A stretch of DNA of 64,000 nt from contig NZ_JACHMM010000001.1 of assembly GCF_014204975.1 (NCBI RefSeq), positions 4,588,001-4,652,000 of the forward strand, written 5' to 3'. Positions 38,601 to 47,533 of this stretch are shown here, one piece after another. The stretch is from Jiangella mangrovi. Lineage in GTDB: Bacteria > Actinomycetota > Actinomycetes > Jiangellales > Jiangellaceae. How positions within the stretch are numbered: position 1 is the first letter of the stretch; each line of letters starts with the position of its first letter. The position numbers and the translations under genes are program-made. Below the pieces are notes generated by a model. It ran no database searches. It worked only from the letters and a program-made list of their open reading frames with translations, and was not told the origin of the DNA.

Positions 38601-39114
38601 ACGCGGCCTTGATGGCCTCGTCGTACTTGCCCAGCCGCAGGAACGTCTGGACCTCGCCGCTGGGGCAGCCCGTGGTCGCGATGATGCCGGCGGAGTACTT
38701 CTGCAGCAGCTCGCGGTCCATGCGCGGTTTGAAGTAGAAGCCCTCGATGGAGGCGAGCGAGGACAGCCGGAAGAGGTTGTGCATGCCGCCGGTGTTCTCG
38801 GCGAACATCGTCATGTGCGTGTAGGCGCCGCTGCCGGAGACGTCGTCGCCGCCGCCGTCGCCCCACCGCACGCGGGTCTTGTCGAACCGGCTGGTGCGCG
38901 GCGTCAGGTACGCCTCGGTGCCGATGATGGGCTTGATGCCGTGCTTCTTGGCCTTGTTGTAGAAGTCGTAGGCGCCGAACACGTTGCCGTGGTCGGTGGT
39001 CGCCAGTGCCGGCATGCCCTGTTTGGCGGCCTCGGTGAAGAGGTCGTCGAGGCGTGCGGCGCCGTCGAGCATGGAGTATTCGGTATGCACGTGCAGGTGC
39101 ACGAAGCTCGACAC
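35602..39114 (-). CDS. dnaE: DNA polymerase III alpha subunit
   Basis: The replicative polymerase, 1170 residues. The N-terminal PHP domain has HLHVHTEYSMLDGA and TTDHGN with metal ligands intact; the palm has PDFDIDFDERRRGEVIRYV (catalytic Asp 413 and 415); the C-terminal region has an OB fold (TLSIGGLITSMQRKVSKRG). GTG 39114 follows GAGGAGG at five bases, so it is preferred over the longer frame. Length and PHP domain fit actinobacterial DnaE1 rather than the error-prone DnaE2/ImuC. Confidence 0.97.
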   Translation of the reverse strand: MSSFVHLHVHTEYSMLDGAARLDDLFTEAAKQGMPALATTDHGNVFGAYDFYNKAKKHGIKPIIGTEAYLTPRTSRFDKTRVRWGDGGGDDVSGSGAYTHMTMFAENTGGMHNLFRLSSLASIEGFYFKPRMDRELLQKYSAGIIATTGCPSGEVQTFLRLGKYDEAIKAASEFRDIFGKDNFFLELMDHGLDIETRIREDLLRLGKDLGLPLLATNDLHYTHKSDHEAHAVLLCVQSGSTLADPKRFKFDAEDFYLKTAAEMREKWADYPEACDNTLLIAERCDVKFVEEAGKYMPRYPVPPGEDEVSWFVKEVEAGLHRRFPGGISDEVRARANYETEVVTTKGYAGYYLVVADFINWAKDNGIRVGPGRGSGAGSIAAYAMGITDLDPIPHGLIFERFLNPERKSMPDFDIDFDERRRGEVIRYVTEKYGTDHVAQIVTYGTIKAKQAIKDASRVLGNPFAVGERITKAMPPAVMGKDIPLGGIFDPEHKRYAEAGEFRSLYESDAEVRRVVDTAKGLENLKRQWGVHAAGVIMSSAPLLDTIPVMKREQDGAIITQFDYPTCEELGLVKMDFLGLRNLTILDDALKNIVRNGKDAIVLEELPLDDRGTYELLGRGDSLGVFQLDGGPMRSLLRQMKPDNFEDISALIALYRPGPMGANSHINYALRKNNQQPITPIHPELAEALEPILGGTYGLIIYQEQVMAIAQHLGGYSLGKADLLRRAMGKKKREVLDAEYVPFSDGMKANGFGDAAIKTLWDILVPFSDYAFNKAHSAAYGVIAYWTAYLKAHYPAEYMAAVLTSVRDDKDKTALYLSECRRMGIKVLPPDVNESAGDFTPVGTDVRFGLTAIRNVGANVVDGIVAARQEKGRFETFPDFMDKVPVHVCNKRVVESLVRAGAFDSLGYARRALAAVVDDAVDTVISLKRNEAVGQFDLFGGAGDDAGGGFEVQVPELTEWDKKQKLAFEREMLGLYVSDHPLLGLEHVIANASDRPISALADENEVANGTTLSIGGLITSMQRKVSKRGDTWAIVTIEDLEGSIEAMFFPATYQLYALQLAEDEIVVVKGRLDRREEAPQLIAAELSLPDLSDGPSGPVVVTMPMTRCTPPVVERLKDVLTTHPGVTPVHLKLTGTGRTTVMKLDDRLRVTPSTALMGDLKQLLGPTCLAS

Positions 39115-39226
39115 TGACGCCTCCTCAGGTGACACTCCACCGGCGGAAGCCGCTCGCGCCGGGGACTAGAGACACCCTATGCCGCGGTTCTGACAGCCTC
39201 GCGGTGCCACTCCGAGGAGAGCCGGC

Positions 39227-39886
39227 TCACAGCCGCCAGACGGGCGGTTCGCCCGACATGTCCGCCTCGGCGACGTCCAGTCCGGCCTCGATGATGGCGG
39301 TCACGATGCGGGCCAGCTGCTCCGGCGGGAGCGACGGCGCCCGCTCGGCCATGGCGGCCACGATGGCGGCCTCGCGCCGCGGGTCGCGCCCCGCGTGCCC
39401 GCCCACGGGCTTGAGATGCTGCACCCGTCCGGCCAGCGCCACCCGGTGCTCCAGCAGCGTCGCCAGCAGGGCGTCGACGGCGTCGATGGCGGCCCGGCAG
39501 CCGTCCAGGGTGTCCGGGACCGAGGGCCGGACCAGGGGCGCCAGCCGGGCGGCGGCCTCGCGGGCCTGCCCTGCGGCCGCGGCGCTCGGGGTGTCGAGCC
39601 ACAACCCGTCGGCACCGGCGGCGACGGCGGCAGCGGCCAGCTCGGGCCGCTCCCCCAGGTTCACGACGACGGGCAGCCCGCGCGCCCGCGCGGCGGCGAT
39701 CGCCGCCGGGTCGGTGCTGGCCACGACCGTGACGGAGCCGGCGGGGACGTCGTGGTGGCAGAGGTCGCCACCGGCCCCCTCGGGCGCGATGACGAGCGGC
39801 CGCGGCCCGCCGAACGCCGGCGAGGCGCTGGCCGGTTCGGTGGCCGTTCGGCCGGTCGCGGCCGGGGGCTGGGTGGGTGCGGTCAC
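39227..39886 (-). CDS. Chorismate mutase with N-terminal barrel-fragment-like domain
   Basis: A 219-residue protein. The last 90 residues are an AroQ-type chorismate mutase: TLDGCRAAIDAVDALLATLLEHRVALAGRV, LKPVGG and RDPRREAAIV supply the Arg, Arg, Lys, Asp, Arg and Glu positions of the family. The first 125 residues (RPLVIAPEGAGG, VVVNLGERPELAAAAVAAG, LWLDTPSA) look like part of a beta/alpha barrel, perhaps a DAHP-synthase-like remnant. GTG 39886 follows CAGGAG by seven bases. It directs chorismate to prephenate, competing with TrpE. Confidence 0.8.
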   Translation of the reverse strand: MTAPTQPPAATGRTATEPASASPAFGGPRPLVIAPEGAGGDLCHHDVPAGSVTVVASTDPAAIAAARARGLPVVVNLGERPELAAAAVAAGADGLWLDTPSAAAAGQAREAAARLAPLVRPSVPDTLDGCRAAIDAVDALLATLLEHRVALAGRVQHLKPVGGHAGRDPRREAAIVAAMAERAPSLPPEQLARIVTAIIEAGLDVAEADMSGEPPVWRL

Positions 39887-40182
39887 GCGGATGCTCCTGA
39901 GTGTCCGTGAGGGCCGGATGACGAGAGGAGCCGACTCGGATGAAGGCCGCGCTACGCCTCGACGCGGCCGGCCACCCGGGCCGGCCCGATAAAGGCGAGA
40001 GACGTGCGCATGACGGCGACGGTACCGGCGCACCCGGCCGCCTGTCCACGGTCTGGACCGGTTGTTCACATGACGAGACGAGGTCGCCGGGAGCATGCCC
40101 CGCCCGGCTGGGAGGGAGCCCACCCTACGGGCGGGCACCGACAACGCGCGGGCGTTCCAGCCCGGCCTCGCTCGCGCGGGCG

Positions 40183-40255
40183 GCACCTCACCCGCCCGGG
40201 AGCCGGATGAGCCCGTGGCCACCGCCCGCATCCGGCGTTCCGGCGGGTGAGGTGC
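40183..40255. repeat. Long two-stem palindrome downstream of the SARP gene
   Basis: Outer arms GCACCTCACCCGCC (40183-40196) and GGCGGGTGAGGTGC (40242-40255) are perfect; an inner CCGGATG/CATCCGG stem (40203-40209, 40229-40235) extends it. The region 39887-40362 holds no gene. Confidence 0.75.
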
Positions 40256-40280
40256 GCCCCCGGCTCGATCGTCCCTCTCC

Positions 40281-40332
40281 ATGATCATCAACCTTTTGTG
40301 CTGTCAGGACGACACAGAAGGTTGATGATCAT
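40281..40332. repeat. Palindrome C, TGATGATCAT family
   Basis: 20-base arms 40281-40300 and 40313-40332 with one mismatch that would be a G-U pair in RNA; the left arm begins ATGATCATCAACCTT and is preceded by TCTCC, as in copies A and B2. It is 30 bases past the stop of the SARP gene and may end its transcript. Confidence 0.85.
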
Positions 40333-40362
40333 CGTCCGACGCGGGCCGGGCCCAGCGCGGGG

Positions 40363-43300
40363 TCAGCGGGCTCGCAGCGCCTCGCGGCAGACCGCCGCGA
40401 CGTCGCGGGCCGCCTCGAGCGGGGCGGTCCAGCCGGTCCGCTCGGCCGCCGACGCCAGCGGTGCGAGCACCTCGGCCGCCGCGCCGGGGTCGCCGTGGCG
40501 GAGCCAGGCGCGGGCGACCGCGACGTAGGTGTCGGCGCCGTACAGCCAGGCCGACCCGGGCGGCGTGCTGACGGCGCGCACCATGGCGTCGGCCTCGTCG
40601 AGCAGCTCGCGCGAGCCGGTCGCCCAGGCCAGCGCCGCCAGGCAGGGCAGCCGGTAGGCCTCGGTACGGTGCCGGCCGGCCACCGCCAGTCCGCGTTCCA
40701 GGAGGGCGACGGCCTCGGCGGTCTCGTCGCGCCCGTCCAGCTCGAGAAGCGTCGTGGCGTAGGTGGCCAGGCTCGCCGCGCTGAACCAGGCGTGCGCCTG
40801 CAGCGTCAGCGACCGGCGGCCGAGCCGGACGGCGTCGTCGTACCGGCCCCGCAGCCGGGCGATCCAGCCGAGGTTGGACACGTACCAGGACTCGTAGCCG
40901 CTGTACCCGCTGCGGCGGTTGACCGCCAGCGCCTCCTCGACGCGGGCCGTGGCGGCGTCCCAGTCGCCGCGGGCGATCGAGGGGAAGGCGGACTCGAACA
41001 GGCACCACTGCAGCAGCCAGAGGTCGCCCGAGCGCCGGCACAGAGGCTCGAGCTCGTCCAGCACCTCCTGCAGCTCACGCACCTCGCCCAGGTAGGCGTG
41101 GGCGGTCTTCGCCCCGTCGAGGGCCACGGCCAGGGCGTCGTCGTCGCCGATGTCGCGGGCCAGCGCCAGGGCCCGCCGTCCGTACGCCAGCGCGTCGCCG
41201 AACCGCAGCCGGTTGGCCGACAGCACCGAGAGCCAGGCCAGCAGCTCGGACTCGGCCGGGCGGTCGCCCAGCAGCTGCGCCAGCCGCAGGCTCTCCTCGA
41301 GGTGGGCCGTCCCCTCGGCGATGGGCCGCCCGCCGCCGGCCCAGGCCGGGCCGCCCAGCTGGCGCAGGGCGCGCATCTCGAGGAGCCGGTCGCCGCCGGC
41401 GCGCGCCGCCCGCAGCGCCTCGGCGTGGTCGGCGACGGCGTCGTCGTACCGGTACATCGCCTCGCGCGCACGGCCCCGGGCCAGGTGAGACCGGCCCTCG
41501 AGCGCGACGTCCCCACCACGGCGGGCCGCGTCGATGGCCTGGCCCAGCAGCGCCTCGGCGTCGCCGACGGCGTAGCGGCGAAGTGCCTGCTCCCCCGCGG
41601 CCAGCCAGCCCGGCGCGGCGCGGGCCCAGTCGCCGGCCGCGCCGGCATGCCAGCCGACCGCCTCCGGGTTGCCGGCCTGCACGTCCGCCGCGCGCAGGTG
41701 GTACGCCACCCGGGTCGGCTGCGGCGTCGCGGCGTAGAGGGTCTCCTGGACGAGGTCGTTCTCGAACTCGTAGGCGCGGCCGGCCACCACGAGCAGCCGG
41801 GTGGGCAGGATCCGGTGGCAGCGCCGCGCGGCCTCCTGGGCGCTGACGTCGAGCAGCCCGGCCAGCGTCATGGGCGTGAACGACGAGCCCAGCACGGCCG
41901 CGGCGTGCAGCAGCTCCTCGGCCTGGGCTCCGGCCCGGCGCACCCGGCCCATCACGCTGGCCCTCAGCGAGTCCGGGATCCCCTCCTCGCCGGCCGCCAG
42001 GGCGCGCAGCGTCTCGACCACGAACAGCGTGTGCCCGCGTGTGCGCCGGGCGATCTCGGCGCCGTGCGCCTCCTGGCCGGCCTCGGCGGCGAGCCGCTCG
42101 ATCGCCGCGTCGTCGAGCGGGCCGACGTCGACGCGCTCGGACACGTCGGCCAGGGCGGCCAGGACCCGCTCGCCCTCGTCCGCCCGCACCGTCGCCACCA
42201 CCAGCAGGCGGCCGCCGGCCGTGTTCCGGCCGAGGTAGTGCAGCAGCTCGACGGTGGCCACCCCGGCGTTGTGCAGGTCGTCGACGACGAGCAGCAGCGG
42301 CTGGCGGGCGGCCAGCCGGCGCAGGAACACGACCACCGCGTCGTAGACCCGGCGGCGCTCGGCCGCCGCGCTGCGCCGCTCCGGCACCGGCGCGCCCAGC
42401 AGCTCGGCCACCTCGGGCACCAGCGTCGCGAGGGCGTCGGCCCGGTCCGCGGCGGCCTGGCGCAGCACCGGCACCGGCAGCCGGGTGACCAGGCGGCCGA
42501 GCGCCTCGGCGACCGGCTGCAGGAACAGCGAGCGCTCGACGTCGTAGCAGCGAGCCTCGAGCGTCCGGCCGCCGGTCAGCCGGGCCAGCCGCGCGGTCTC
42601 GTCGGCCAGCGCGGTCTTGCCGATGCCGGCCGCGCCCGCGAGCAGCACCAGCGCGCCGTCACCCGCGACAGCGCGCTCCCAGCGACGGGTGAGGCCCGCC
42701 AGCTCCGCGTCCCGCCCGGCGAGCCGCTCCGACGCCGGCCCGGGTCCGGCCTCCGGCCGCGCCCCCGCCGGCGCCACCTGCTGGCGCAGGATCGCGACGT
42801 GCAACTCCCGGGTCGACGGCGCCGGGTCGATGCCAAGCTCGGTCGCGAGCCCGGCGCGCAGCCGCTCGAACACCGCCAGGGCGCGGGCCGGCTCGCCGGC
42901 GGCGTCGTAGGCGCGCATCAGGGCCCGGGCCGGCCGCTCGTCCAGGGGCTCGGCCTCGGCCGCCGCCTCCGCCGCGGCCAGCGCCGCCGCGACGTCCCCC
43001 GTCCGCAGGCCCGCCTCGGCGGCGACCGCGCGGGCCCGCCCGGCCACGTCCGCCTGGAGCCGCCGGCCCTCGCCGGCCCAGGACGCGTCCGTCTCGTCGG
43101 CGAGCAGCGGCGCCGCCCCGACGAGGTCGAGCGCGGCCTGGGCGGCGGCCAGGGCGAACGCCGGCTCCGCGTTCCCGAGCCGGATCTCGGCCTCGGCGAC
43201 GAGGTCGGCCGCCCGGTGCAGGTCGACCTGCGTGCCGTCGCCGAGGCGGTAGCCGGAGCGGCCGCCGGCCACCACGTCCGGGCCGAGAGCGGCGCGCAGC

Positions 43301-43536
43301 CGGCTCACCAGGGTCGCCACGCTCGCCGCGGGCCGCTGCGGGCCCTGCTCGCCCCACAGCGCCTCGACGATCCGGTCCACCGGGACCAGCCGGCCGCCCG
43401 CGACCGCCAGCAGCGCGAGCAGGGTGCGGCCCTTGCGGTCGCCCACCTCGCCGGCGGGCAGCGCCCGGCCCACCCGCACCACGGTCAGCTCGCCGACCAG
43501 GCACACCTGCAGCTCGACACCGTCCGCGGCGTCCAC
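40363..43536 (-). CDS. SARP-AAA-TPR transcriptional activator (AfsR-like)
   Basis: A 1057-residue regulator. Residues 1-100 are an OmpR-type winged helix (LLALLAVAGGRLVPVDRIVEALWG, ASVATLVSRLRAALG), about 105-255 the bacterial transcriptional activation domain (PLDERPARALMRAYDAAG, ELGIDPAPSTRELH), about 275-600 an AAA/STAND ATPase with Walker A GAAGIGKTA and Walker B LLLVVDDLHN, and the rest TPR-like helical repeats. This is the AfsR layout, normally activating secondary metabolism or adjacent genes. It is divergent from a FAD oxidoreductase, with a SARP-style repeat array between. Confidence 0.92.
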   Translation of the reverse strand: MDAADGVELQVCLVGELTVVRVGRALPAGEVGDRKGRTLLALLAVAGGRLVPVDRIVEALWGEQGPQRPAASVATLVSRLRAALGPDVVAGGRSGYRLGDGTQVDLHRAADLVAEAEIRLGNAEPAFALAAAQAALDLVGAAPLLADETDASWAGEGRRLQADVAGRARAVAAEAGLRTGDVAAALAAAEAAAEAEPLDERPARALMRAYDAAGEPARALAVFERLRAGLATELGIDPAPSTRELHVAILRQQVAPAGARPEAGPGPASERLAGRDAELAGLTRRWERAVAGDGALVLLAGAAGIGKTALADETARLARLTGGRTLEARCYDVERSLFLQPVAEALGRLVTRLPVPVLRQAAADRADALATLVPEVAELLGAPVPERRSAAAERRRVYDAVVVFLRRLAARQPLLLVVDDLHNAGVATVELLHYLGRNTAGGRLLVVATVRADEGERVLAALADVSERVDVGPLDDAAIERLAAEAGQEAHGAEIARRTRGHTLFVVETLRALAAGEEGIPDSLRASVMGRVRRAGAQAEELLHAAAVLGSSFTPMTLAGLLDVSAQEAARRCHRILPTRLLVVAGRAYEFENDLVQETLYAATPQPTRVAYHLRAADVQAGNPEAVGWHAGAAGDWARAAPGWLAAGEQALRRYAVGDAEALLGQAIDAARRGGDVALEGRSHLARGRAREAMYRYDDAVADHAEALRAARAGGDRLLEMRALRQLGGPAWAGGGRPIAEGTAHLEESLRLAQLLGDRPAESELLAWLSVLSANRLRFGDALAYGRRALALARDIGDDDALAVALDGAKTAHAYLGEVRELQEVLDELEPLCRRSGDLWLLQWCLFESAFPSIARGDWDAATARVEEALAVNRRSGYSGYESWYVSNLGWIARLRGRYDDAVRLGRRSLTLQAHAWFSAASLATYATTLLELDGRDETAEAVALLERGLAVAGRHRTEAYRLPCLAALAWATGSRELLDEADAMVRAVSTPPGSAWLYGADTYVAVARAWLRHGDPGAAAEVLAPLASAAERTGWTAPLEAARDVAAVCREALRAR

Positions 43537-43593
43537 CCCCCTGCCACCCGGTGGTACTACGCCGGTCCGCGCAGGTCAAGAGGCTGGCACGAC

Positions 43594-43637
43594 GCGGGCG
43601 CAGCGCGGGCGCGGCGCGGCCGCAACGCCACCGCAAC
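43594..43637. promoter_or_regulatory. Four tandem 11-bp repeats, probable SARP binding site
   Basis: Units GCGGGCGCAGC, GCGGGCGCGGC, GCGGCCGCAAC and GCCACCGCAAC follow each other with exact 11-base period. SARP proteins are known to bind heptamer direct repeats spaced one helical turn (11 bp). The array lies 51 bp before the oxidoreductase start and 57 bp before the regulator start. Confidence 0.6.
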
Positions 43638-43688
43638 GCGACCTGGCACCGTCGCCGGCGTCCGAACGAACCACCCACGGGGGGAACC

Positions 43689-45083
43689 ATGAGCACCGAC
43701 ATCGAGACCGGGCGCCTCGCGCGCCGCGAGCTGAGCGGCGTCCGCGGCCGGCTGACCGGGCCGGAGGACGCCGGCTACGACGAGGCCCGCAAGGTCTACA
43801 ACGCCATGATCGACCGGCGCCCGGCGCTGATCGCCCGGTGTGCCGACGCCGACGACGTCGCCCTGGTCGTCGGGTTCGCGCGCGAGCACGGCCTGCCGCT
43901 CGCCGTGCGCGGCGGCGGCCACAACGGGGGCGGCCTGGGCGTCGTCGACGACGGCGTGGTCATCGACCTCGGCGACCTGCGCGAGGTCACCGTCGACCCC
44001 GAGGCGCGGACGGTGCGCGTCGGGGGCGGCTGCACGTGGGGCGAGGTCGACCGGGCGACCAACGCGTTCGGCCTGGCCACGCCCAGCGGGATCATCTCGA
44101 CGACGGGGGTCGGCGGGCTCACGCTGGGCGGCGGCCTCGGGCACCTGACCAGGGCGTTCGGCCTGGCCATCGACAACCTGCTCGAGGTCGAGATGGTGCT
44201 GGCCGACGGCGAGCGCGTCTCGGCCAGCGCGGCGGAGCACCCGGACCTGTTCTGGGCGGTCCGTGGTGGCGGCGGCAACTTCGGGGTGGTGACGTCGTTC
44301 CTGTTCCGGCTGCACGAGCTCGACACCGTCGTCGCCGGCCCGACGTTCTGGGCGATCGAGCAGACGGCCGAGGTGCTCGCGGCCTACCGCGACTTCCTGC
44401 CGGCCGCGCCGCGCGAGCTCAACGGGTTCTTCCTGGTGGGCGCCGTGCCGCCGGCGCCGCCGTTCCCCGAGGAGCTGCACCTGCGCACCGTCTGCGGCGT
44501 CGTCTGGTGCCACGTCGGCTCCGCCGAGCAGGCCGCCGCGGACATGGCGCCGCTGCTGGACGCGCTGCCCGAGCCGCTGCTGCACGCGCCGTCGCCGATG
44601 CCGCACCCGGCGCTGCAGAGCGCCTTCGACGGCCTCTACCCGCCGGGCGACCAGTGGCACTGGCGGGCGGACTTCGTGACGGAGATCCCGGACGAGGCGG
44701 TCGCGATCCACGCCGACTTCGGCGCCCGGCTGCCCACGTGGAAGTCGACGATGCACCTGTACCCGATCGACGGCGCGGCGCACGACCACGGCTCCGCCGA
44801 CACCGCGTGGAGCTACCGGGACGCGCGCTGGGGATCGGTCTTCGCCGGCGTGGACGCCGACCCGGCCAACGTCGGCCTCATCAGCGCGTGGTCGGTGGAC
44901 TACTTCGAGGCGCTGCACCCGTACTCGGCCGGCGGGGCGTACGTGAACATGATGATGGACGAGGGCCAGGACCGGGTCCGCGCCAGCTACCGCGGCAACT
45001 ACGAGCGGCTCGCGCAGGTCAAGGCGCAGTACGACCCGGAGAACCTGTTCCGCGTCAACCAGAACATCCGGCCGGCTACGTAG
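43689..45083 (+). CDS. BBE-type FAD-linked oxidoreductase
   Basis: A 464-residue berberine-bridge-enzyme-like flavoprotein: [13 protein letters not shown] puts the flavin-linking His at residue 78, [24 protein letters not shown] is the second FAD loop, and the C-terminal BBE tail reads [13 protein letters not shown]. The Cys that gives a second covalent bond in bicovalent members is replaced (STTGVGG), so attachment is likely through His alone. No export signal. The ATG follows a GGGG-rich site. It is a probable target of the divergent SARP regulator; the substrate is unknown. Its stop overlaps rluD by 8 bp. Confidence 0.9.
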   Translation: MSTDIETGRLARRELSGVRGRLTGPEDAGYDEARKVYNAMIDRRPALIARCADADDVALVVGFAREHGLPLAVRGGGHNGGGLGVVDDGVVIDLGDLREVTVDPEARTVRVGGGCTWGEVDRATNAFGLATPSGIISTTGVGGLTLGGGLGHLTRAFGLAIDNLLEVEMVLADGERVSASAAEHPDLFWAVRGGGGNFGVVTSFLFRLHELDTVVAGPTFWAIEQTAEVLAAYRDFLPAAPRELNGFFLVGAVPPAPPFPEELHLRTVCGVVWCHVGSAEQAAADMAPLLDALPEPLLHAPSPMPHPALQSAFDGLYPPGDQWHWRADFVTEIPDEAVAIHADFGARLPTWKSTMHLYPIDGAAHDHGSADTAWSYRDARWGSVFAGVDADPANVGLISAWSVDYFEALHPYSAGGAYVNMMMDEGQDRVRASYRGNYERLAQVKAQYDPENLFRVNQNIRPAT

Positions 45084-46002
45084 GCCGGATGAGGTCCAGG
45101 GCGTGCTGGAGGTCGTCGGGGTAGGCCGAGGTGAACTCGGCCCACTCCCCCGTCCCCGGGTGCTCGAAGCCCAGCCGCTTGGCGTGCAGCCACTGCCGGG
45201 TCAGCCCGAGCCGGGCGGCCAGTGTGGGGTCGGCGCCGTAGGTGAGGTCGCCGACGCAGGGGTGGCGCAGCGCGCTGAGGTGCACCCGGATCTGGTGCGT
45301 CCGGCCGGTCTCGAGGTGGATCTCGAGCAGGCTGGCCGCCGGGAACGCCTCGAGCGTCTCGTAGTGGGTGACGCTCGGCTTGCCGCCCGCCACCACGGCC
45401 CACTTGTAGTCGTGGTGCGGGTGGCGGTCGATGGGTGCGTCGACGGTGCCTCGGGACGGGTCGGGGTGGCCCTGGACCAGCGCGTGGTAGACCTTGTCGA
45501 CCGTGCGCTCCTTGAACTGGCGCTTCAGCGACGTGTAGGCGCGCTCGGACTTGGCCACGACCATGAGCCCGCTGGTGCCGACGTCGAGCCGGTGCACGAC
45601 GCCCTGCCGCTCGGCCGCGCCGCTGGTGGAGATGCGGAACCCGGTGCCCGCCAGGCCGCCGACCACCGTCGGGCCGGTCCAGCCGGGGCTCGGGTGCGCC
45701 GCGACGCCGACGGGCTTGTCGACCACGACGACGTCGGGGTCGTCGTGGACGATGCGCATGCCCTCGACGTGCTCGGGGACGATCTGGACGGGCGCCGGCG
45801 GCGCCGGGATCTCGACCTCGAGCCAGGAGCCGCCGCGCACGCGGGCCGACTTCAGGGCGACGTCGCCGTCGACGACGACGTGGCCGTCCTCGACCAGCGC
45901 GGCGGCCTTGCTGCGGGAGAACCCGAACAGCCGGGCCAGGGCGGCGTCGAGGCGCTCGCCCTCGAGCCCGTCGGGGACGGGGAGGCTGCGGTGCTCGCTC
46001 AT
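45076..46002 (-). CDS. Ribosomal large subunit pseudouridine synthase, RluD family
   Basis: A 308-residue enzyme with an N-terminal S4 RNA-binding domain ([25 protein letters not shown]) and the catalytic domain with Asp in [19 protein letters not shown], then [12 protein letters not shown]. It likely modifies 23S rRNA uridines. The ATG overlaps the lspA stop (ATGA), the usual actinobacterial pairing. Confidence 0.95.
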   Translation of the reverse strand: MSEHRSLPVPDGLEGERLDAALARLFGFSRSKAAALVEDGHVVVDGDVALKSARVRGGSWLEVEIPAPPAPVQIVPEHVEGMRIVHDDPDVVVVDKPVGVAAHPSPGWTGPTVVGGLAGTGFRISTSGAAERQGVVHRLDVGTSGLMVVAKSERAYTSLKRQFKERTVDKVYHALVQGHPDPSRGTVDAPIDRHPHHDYKWAVVAGGKPSVTHYETLEAFPAASLLEIHLETGRTHQIRVHLSALRHPCVGDLTYGADPTLAARLGLTRQWLHAKRLGFEHPGTGEWAEFTSAYPDDLQHALDLIRPT

Positions 46003-46541
46003 GTGGGGACCACCTCGCGACGGCGGGCGCCGTCGTGCGGGATGCCGCGCACGCTGAGCACCGCGACCACCACCGCACCGGCGACGATGGCGGAGTCGGC
46101 GACGTTGAAGACCGGCCAGTTCGGCAGCTCGACGAAGTCGACGACGTGGCCGCGGAACGGCCCGGGCATGCGGAACATGCGGTCGGTGAGCGTGCCGAGC
46201 GCGCCGCCCAGCACGGCGCCGAGCGCCACCGCCCACGGGGTGTTCGCCACCCGGCGCGACACCGCGAGGATGGCCAGCACGACGACCAGCGCCACCACCG
46301 TCAGCACCGGCGTCAGGTTGGTGGCCAGGCTGAACGCGGCGCCGGGGTTGCGGATGAGCCGCAGCTGCACCAGTTCGCCGATGACCGGGACCGCGCGCCC
46401 GGGGTCGAGCAGCGCCACCGCCAGGATCTTCGTCAGCTGGTCGGCTGCGAGGACGGCGGCGGCCACGGCCAGGAGGACGCCGGCACGACGGCGCCCTCCG
46501 TCCGTCAGCGGCGCTCCTGCCGCTGCTTGCACGTCATGCAC
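45999..46541 (-). CDS. lspA: Prolipoprotein signal peptidase
   Basis: A 180-residue membrane aspartyl protease that cleaves lipoprotein signals. Four membrane segments; RNPGAAFSL, the first catalytic Asp in [10 protein letters not shown] (Asp 120) and the second in FNVADSAI. The conserved Asn of GNLxDR is Thr here (codon 46193-46191, ACG), unusual for the family. The GTG start lies inside the upstream DksA-like gene by 37 bp; a GTG three codons later is possible. The two lipoproteins at 10-11 kb would be substrates. Confidence 0.93.
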   Translation of the reverse strand: MHDVQAAAGAPLTDGGRRRAGVLLAVAAAVLAADQLTKILAVALLDPGRAVPVIGELVQLRLIRNPGAAFSLATNLTPVLTVVALVVVLAILAVSRRVANTPWAVALGAVLGGALGTLTDRMFRMPGPFRGHVVDFVELPNWPVFNVADSAIVAGAVVVAVLSVRGIPHDGARRREVVPT

Positions 46542-46960
46542 AGAGTGGCCCGCGGGAACGCCTGCAACCGGGCCTTGCCGATGGGATTGCCGCAGCTCTC
46601 GCAGATGCCGTACGTGCCGTTCTCGATGCGGCCCAGCGCACGCTCGGTCTGGATGAGCATGTCGCGGTGACTCGCCGCCAGCGACATCTCGTGCTCGCGC
46701 TCGAACGTCTTCGTGCCGGTGTCGGCCTGGTCCTCGCCGCCGCTGTCGCCGCTGCGCAGGAGGTCGGCGATGTCGGCCTCGGCGTCGGCGATCTCTTGGC
46801 GCAGCCGTGTCGCGTCGGAGTTCAGCTGCTCGCGCACCTCGGTGAGCTCGTCCTCACTCCACGGGTCCTCGTCCTCGCGGACCACCAGAACGGCCGCCTC
46901 AGCGGCCTCGACCTTGCTGTTTCCGGCCACGGTGTCCACCTTCGCCTTCGCACCAGCCAT
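46505..46960 (-). CDS. TraR/DksA zinc-finger protein
   Basis: A 151-residue protein with an acidic N-terminal coiled coil ([28 protein letters not shown] split by an Asp-rich turn) and a C-terminal four-Cys finger CESCGNPI...LCMTC. DksA-like proteins bind RNA polymerase through the secondary channel; actinobacterial members (e.g. RbpA-independent TraR group) are less studied. It is upstream of lspA, as commonly found. Confidence 0.9.
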   Translation of the reverse strand: MAGAKAKVDTVAGNSKVEAAEAAVLVVREDEDPWSEDELTEVREQLNSDATRLRQEIADAEADIADLLRSGDSGGEDQADTGTKTFEREHEMSLAASHRDMLIQTERALGRIENGTYGICESCGNPIGKARLQAFPRATLCMTCKQRQERR

Positions 46961-47051
46961 CTGCCTCGCCACCCTTCCGTTCCCCCGTGTACCCCGCCCA
47001 CCCCTGAGCAAGAGCCAGGTGCCGCGAGGATAGATCGAGAATCGCCCAGCA

Positions 47052-47315
47052 TCAATGCGCCTCGCGCATGAGTTCTGCCAGCCGCGACGCCGCAGCGTCC
47101 GGGACCTCGACAGTCTTCGTCCTGCTGGTCGTGCCGGTGAGCAACGTCACCTCCCGCTTCCGTATTCCCAGGGCCGCGGCGACGGCGTCCAGGGCGGCCG
47201 TGGTGGCGGCGCCGTCCACGGCCCGTTCCTGGACGGCAACGACCAGGGCGTCGCCGTACGTTCCGCCCACCGCCGTCCGGGAGGCGCCCGGCCGGACCCG
47301 GATCGTCACACGCAC
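47052..47315 (-). CDS. DUF167 (YggU-like) protein
   Basis: An 87-residue protein with the DUF167 pattern VTIRVRPGASRTAVGG, DGAATTAALDAVAAALGIRKREVTLLTG and SRTKTVEV. The GTG at 47315 gives the usual length. It is divergent from the ileS leader. Function unknown. Confidence 0.9.
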   Translation of the reverse strand: MRVTIRVRPGASRTAVGGTYGDALVVAVQERAVDGAATTAALDAVAAALGIRKREVTLLTGTTSRTKTVEVPDAAASRLAELMREAH

Positions 47316-47364
47316 GCCGCCCAGAATAGGTCGTCGCAGCGTGGTCGCGGCGTACACTGGCACC

Positions 47365-47533
47365 GTCGCGAGCAGGCGTTGACGGGGCCATCACCTCCGA
47401 GCCGCCGGAAGAACGGCACCCTGGTGCTCACTAGACCCGGCCGCGGCGAACGAAGCGGACCAGCGTCGCTGGTCAAGGAGGGTGGTACCGCGGGGCGCGC
47501 CTCGTCCCTCCGTCGGAGCAGAGTCGACGGAGG
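47365..47533 (+). ncRNA. T-box leader of ileS
   Basis: The T-box core GGAGGGTGGTACCGCG lies at 47477-47492, with the UGGN bulge that pairs with the uncharged tRNA end. Upstream, CCATCACCTCC places an Ile ATC specifier at 47390-47392. After the core, CCTCCGTCG (47507-47515) pairs perfectly with CGACGGAGG (47525-47533), burying the GGAGG near the ileS start. There is no T-run, so control of translation (as in mycobacterial ileS) is more likely than termination. A TACACT -10-like element is at 47353. Confidence 0.88.

Noticed and set aside
35728-39117. A 1129-codon plus-strand open frame opposite dnaE
   Set aside because: Val/Gly/Asp-rich shadow of dnaE caused by GC-rich third positions; no domains and no start signal, while dnaE is certain.
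40495-43692. A 1065-codon plus-strand frame opposite the SARP regulator
   Set aside because: Arg/Gln/Gly-rich shadow with no family motif.
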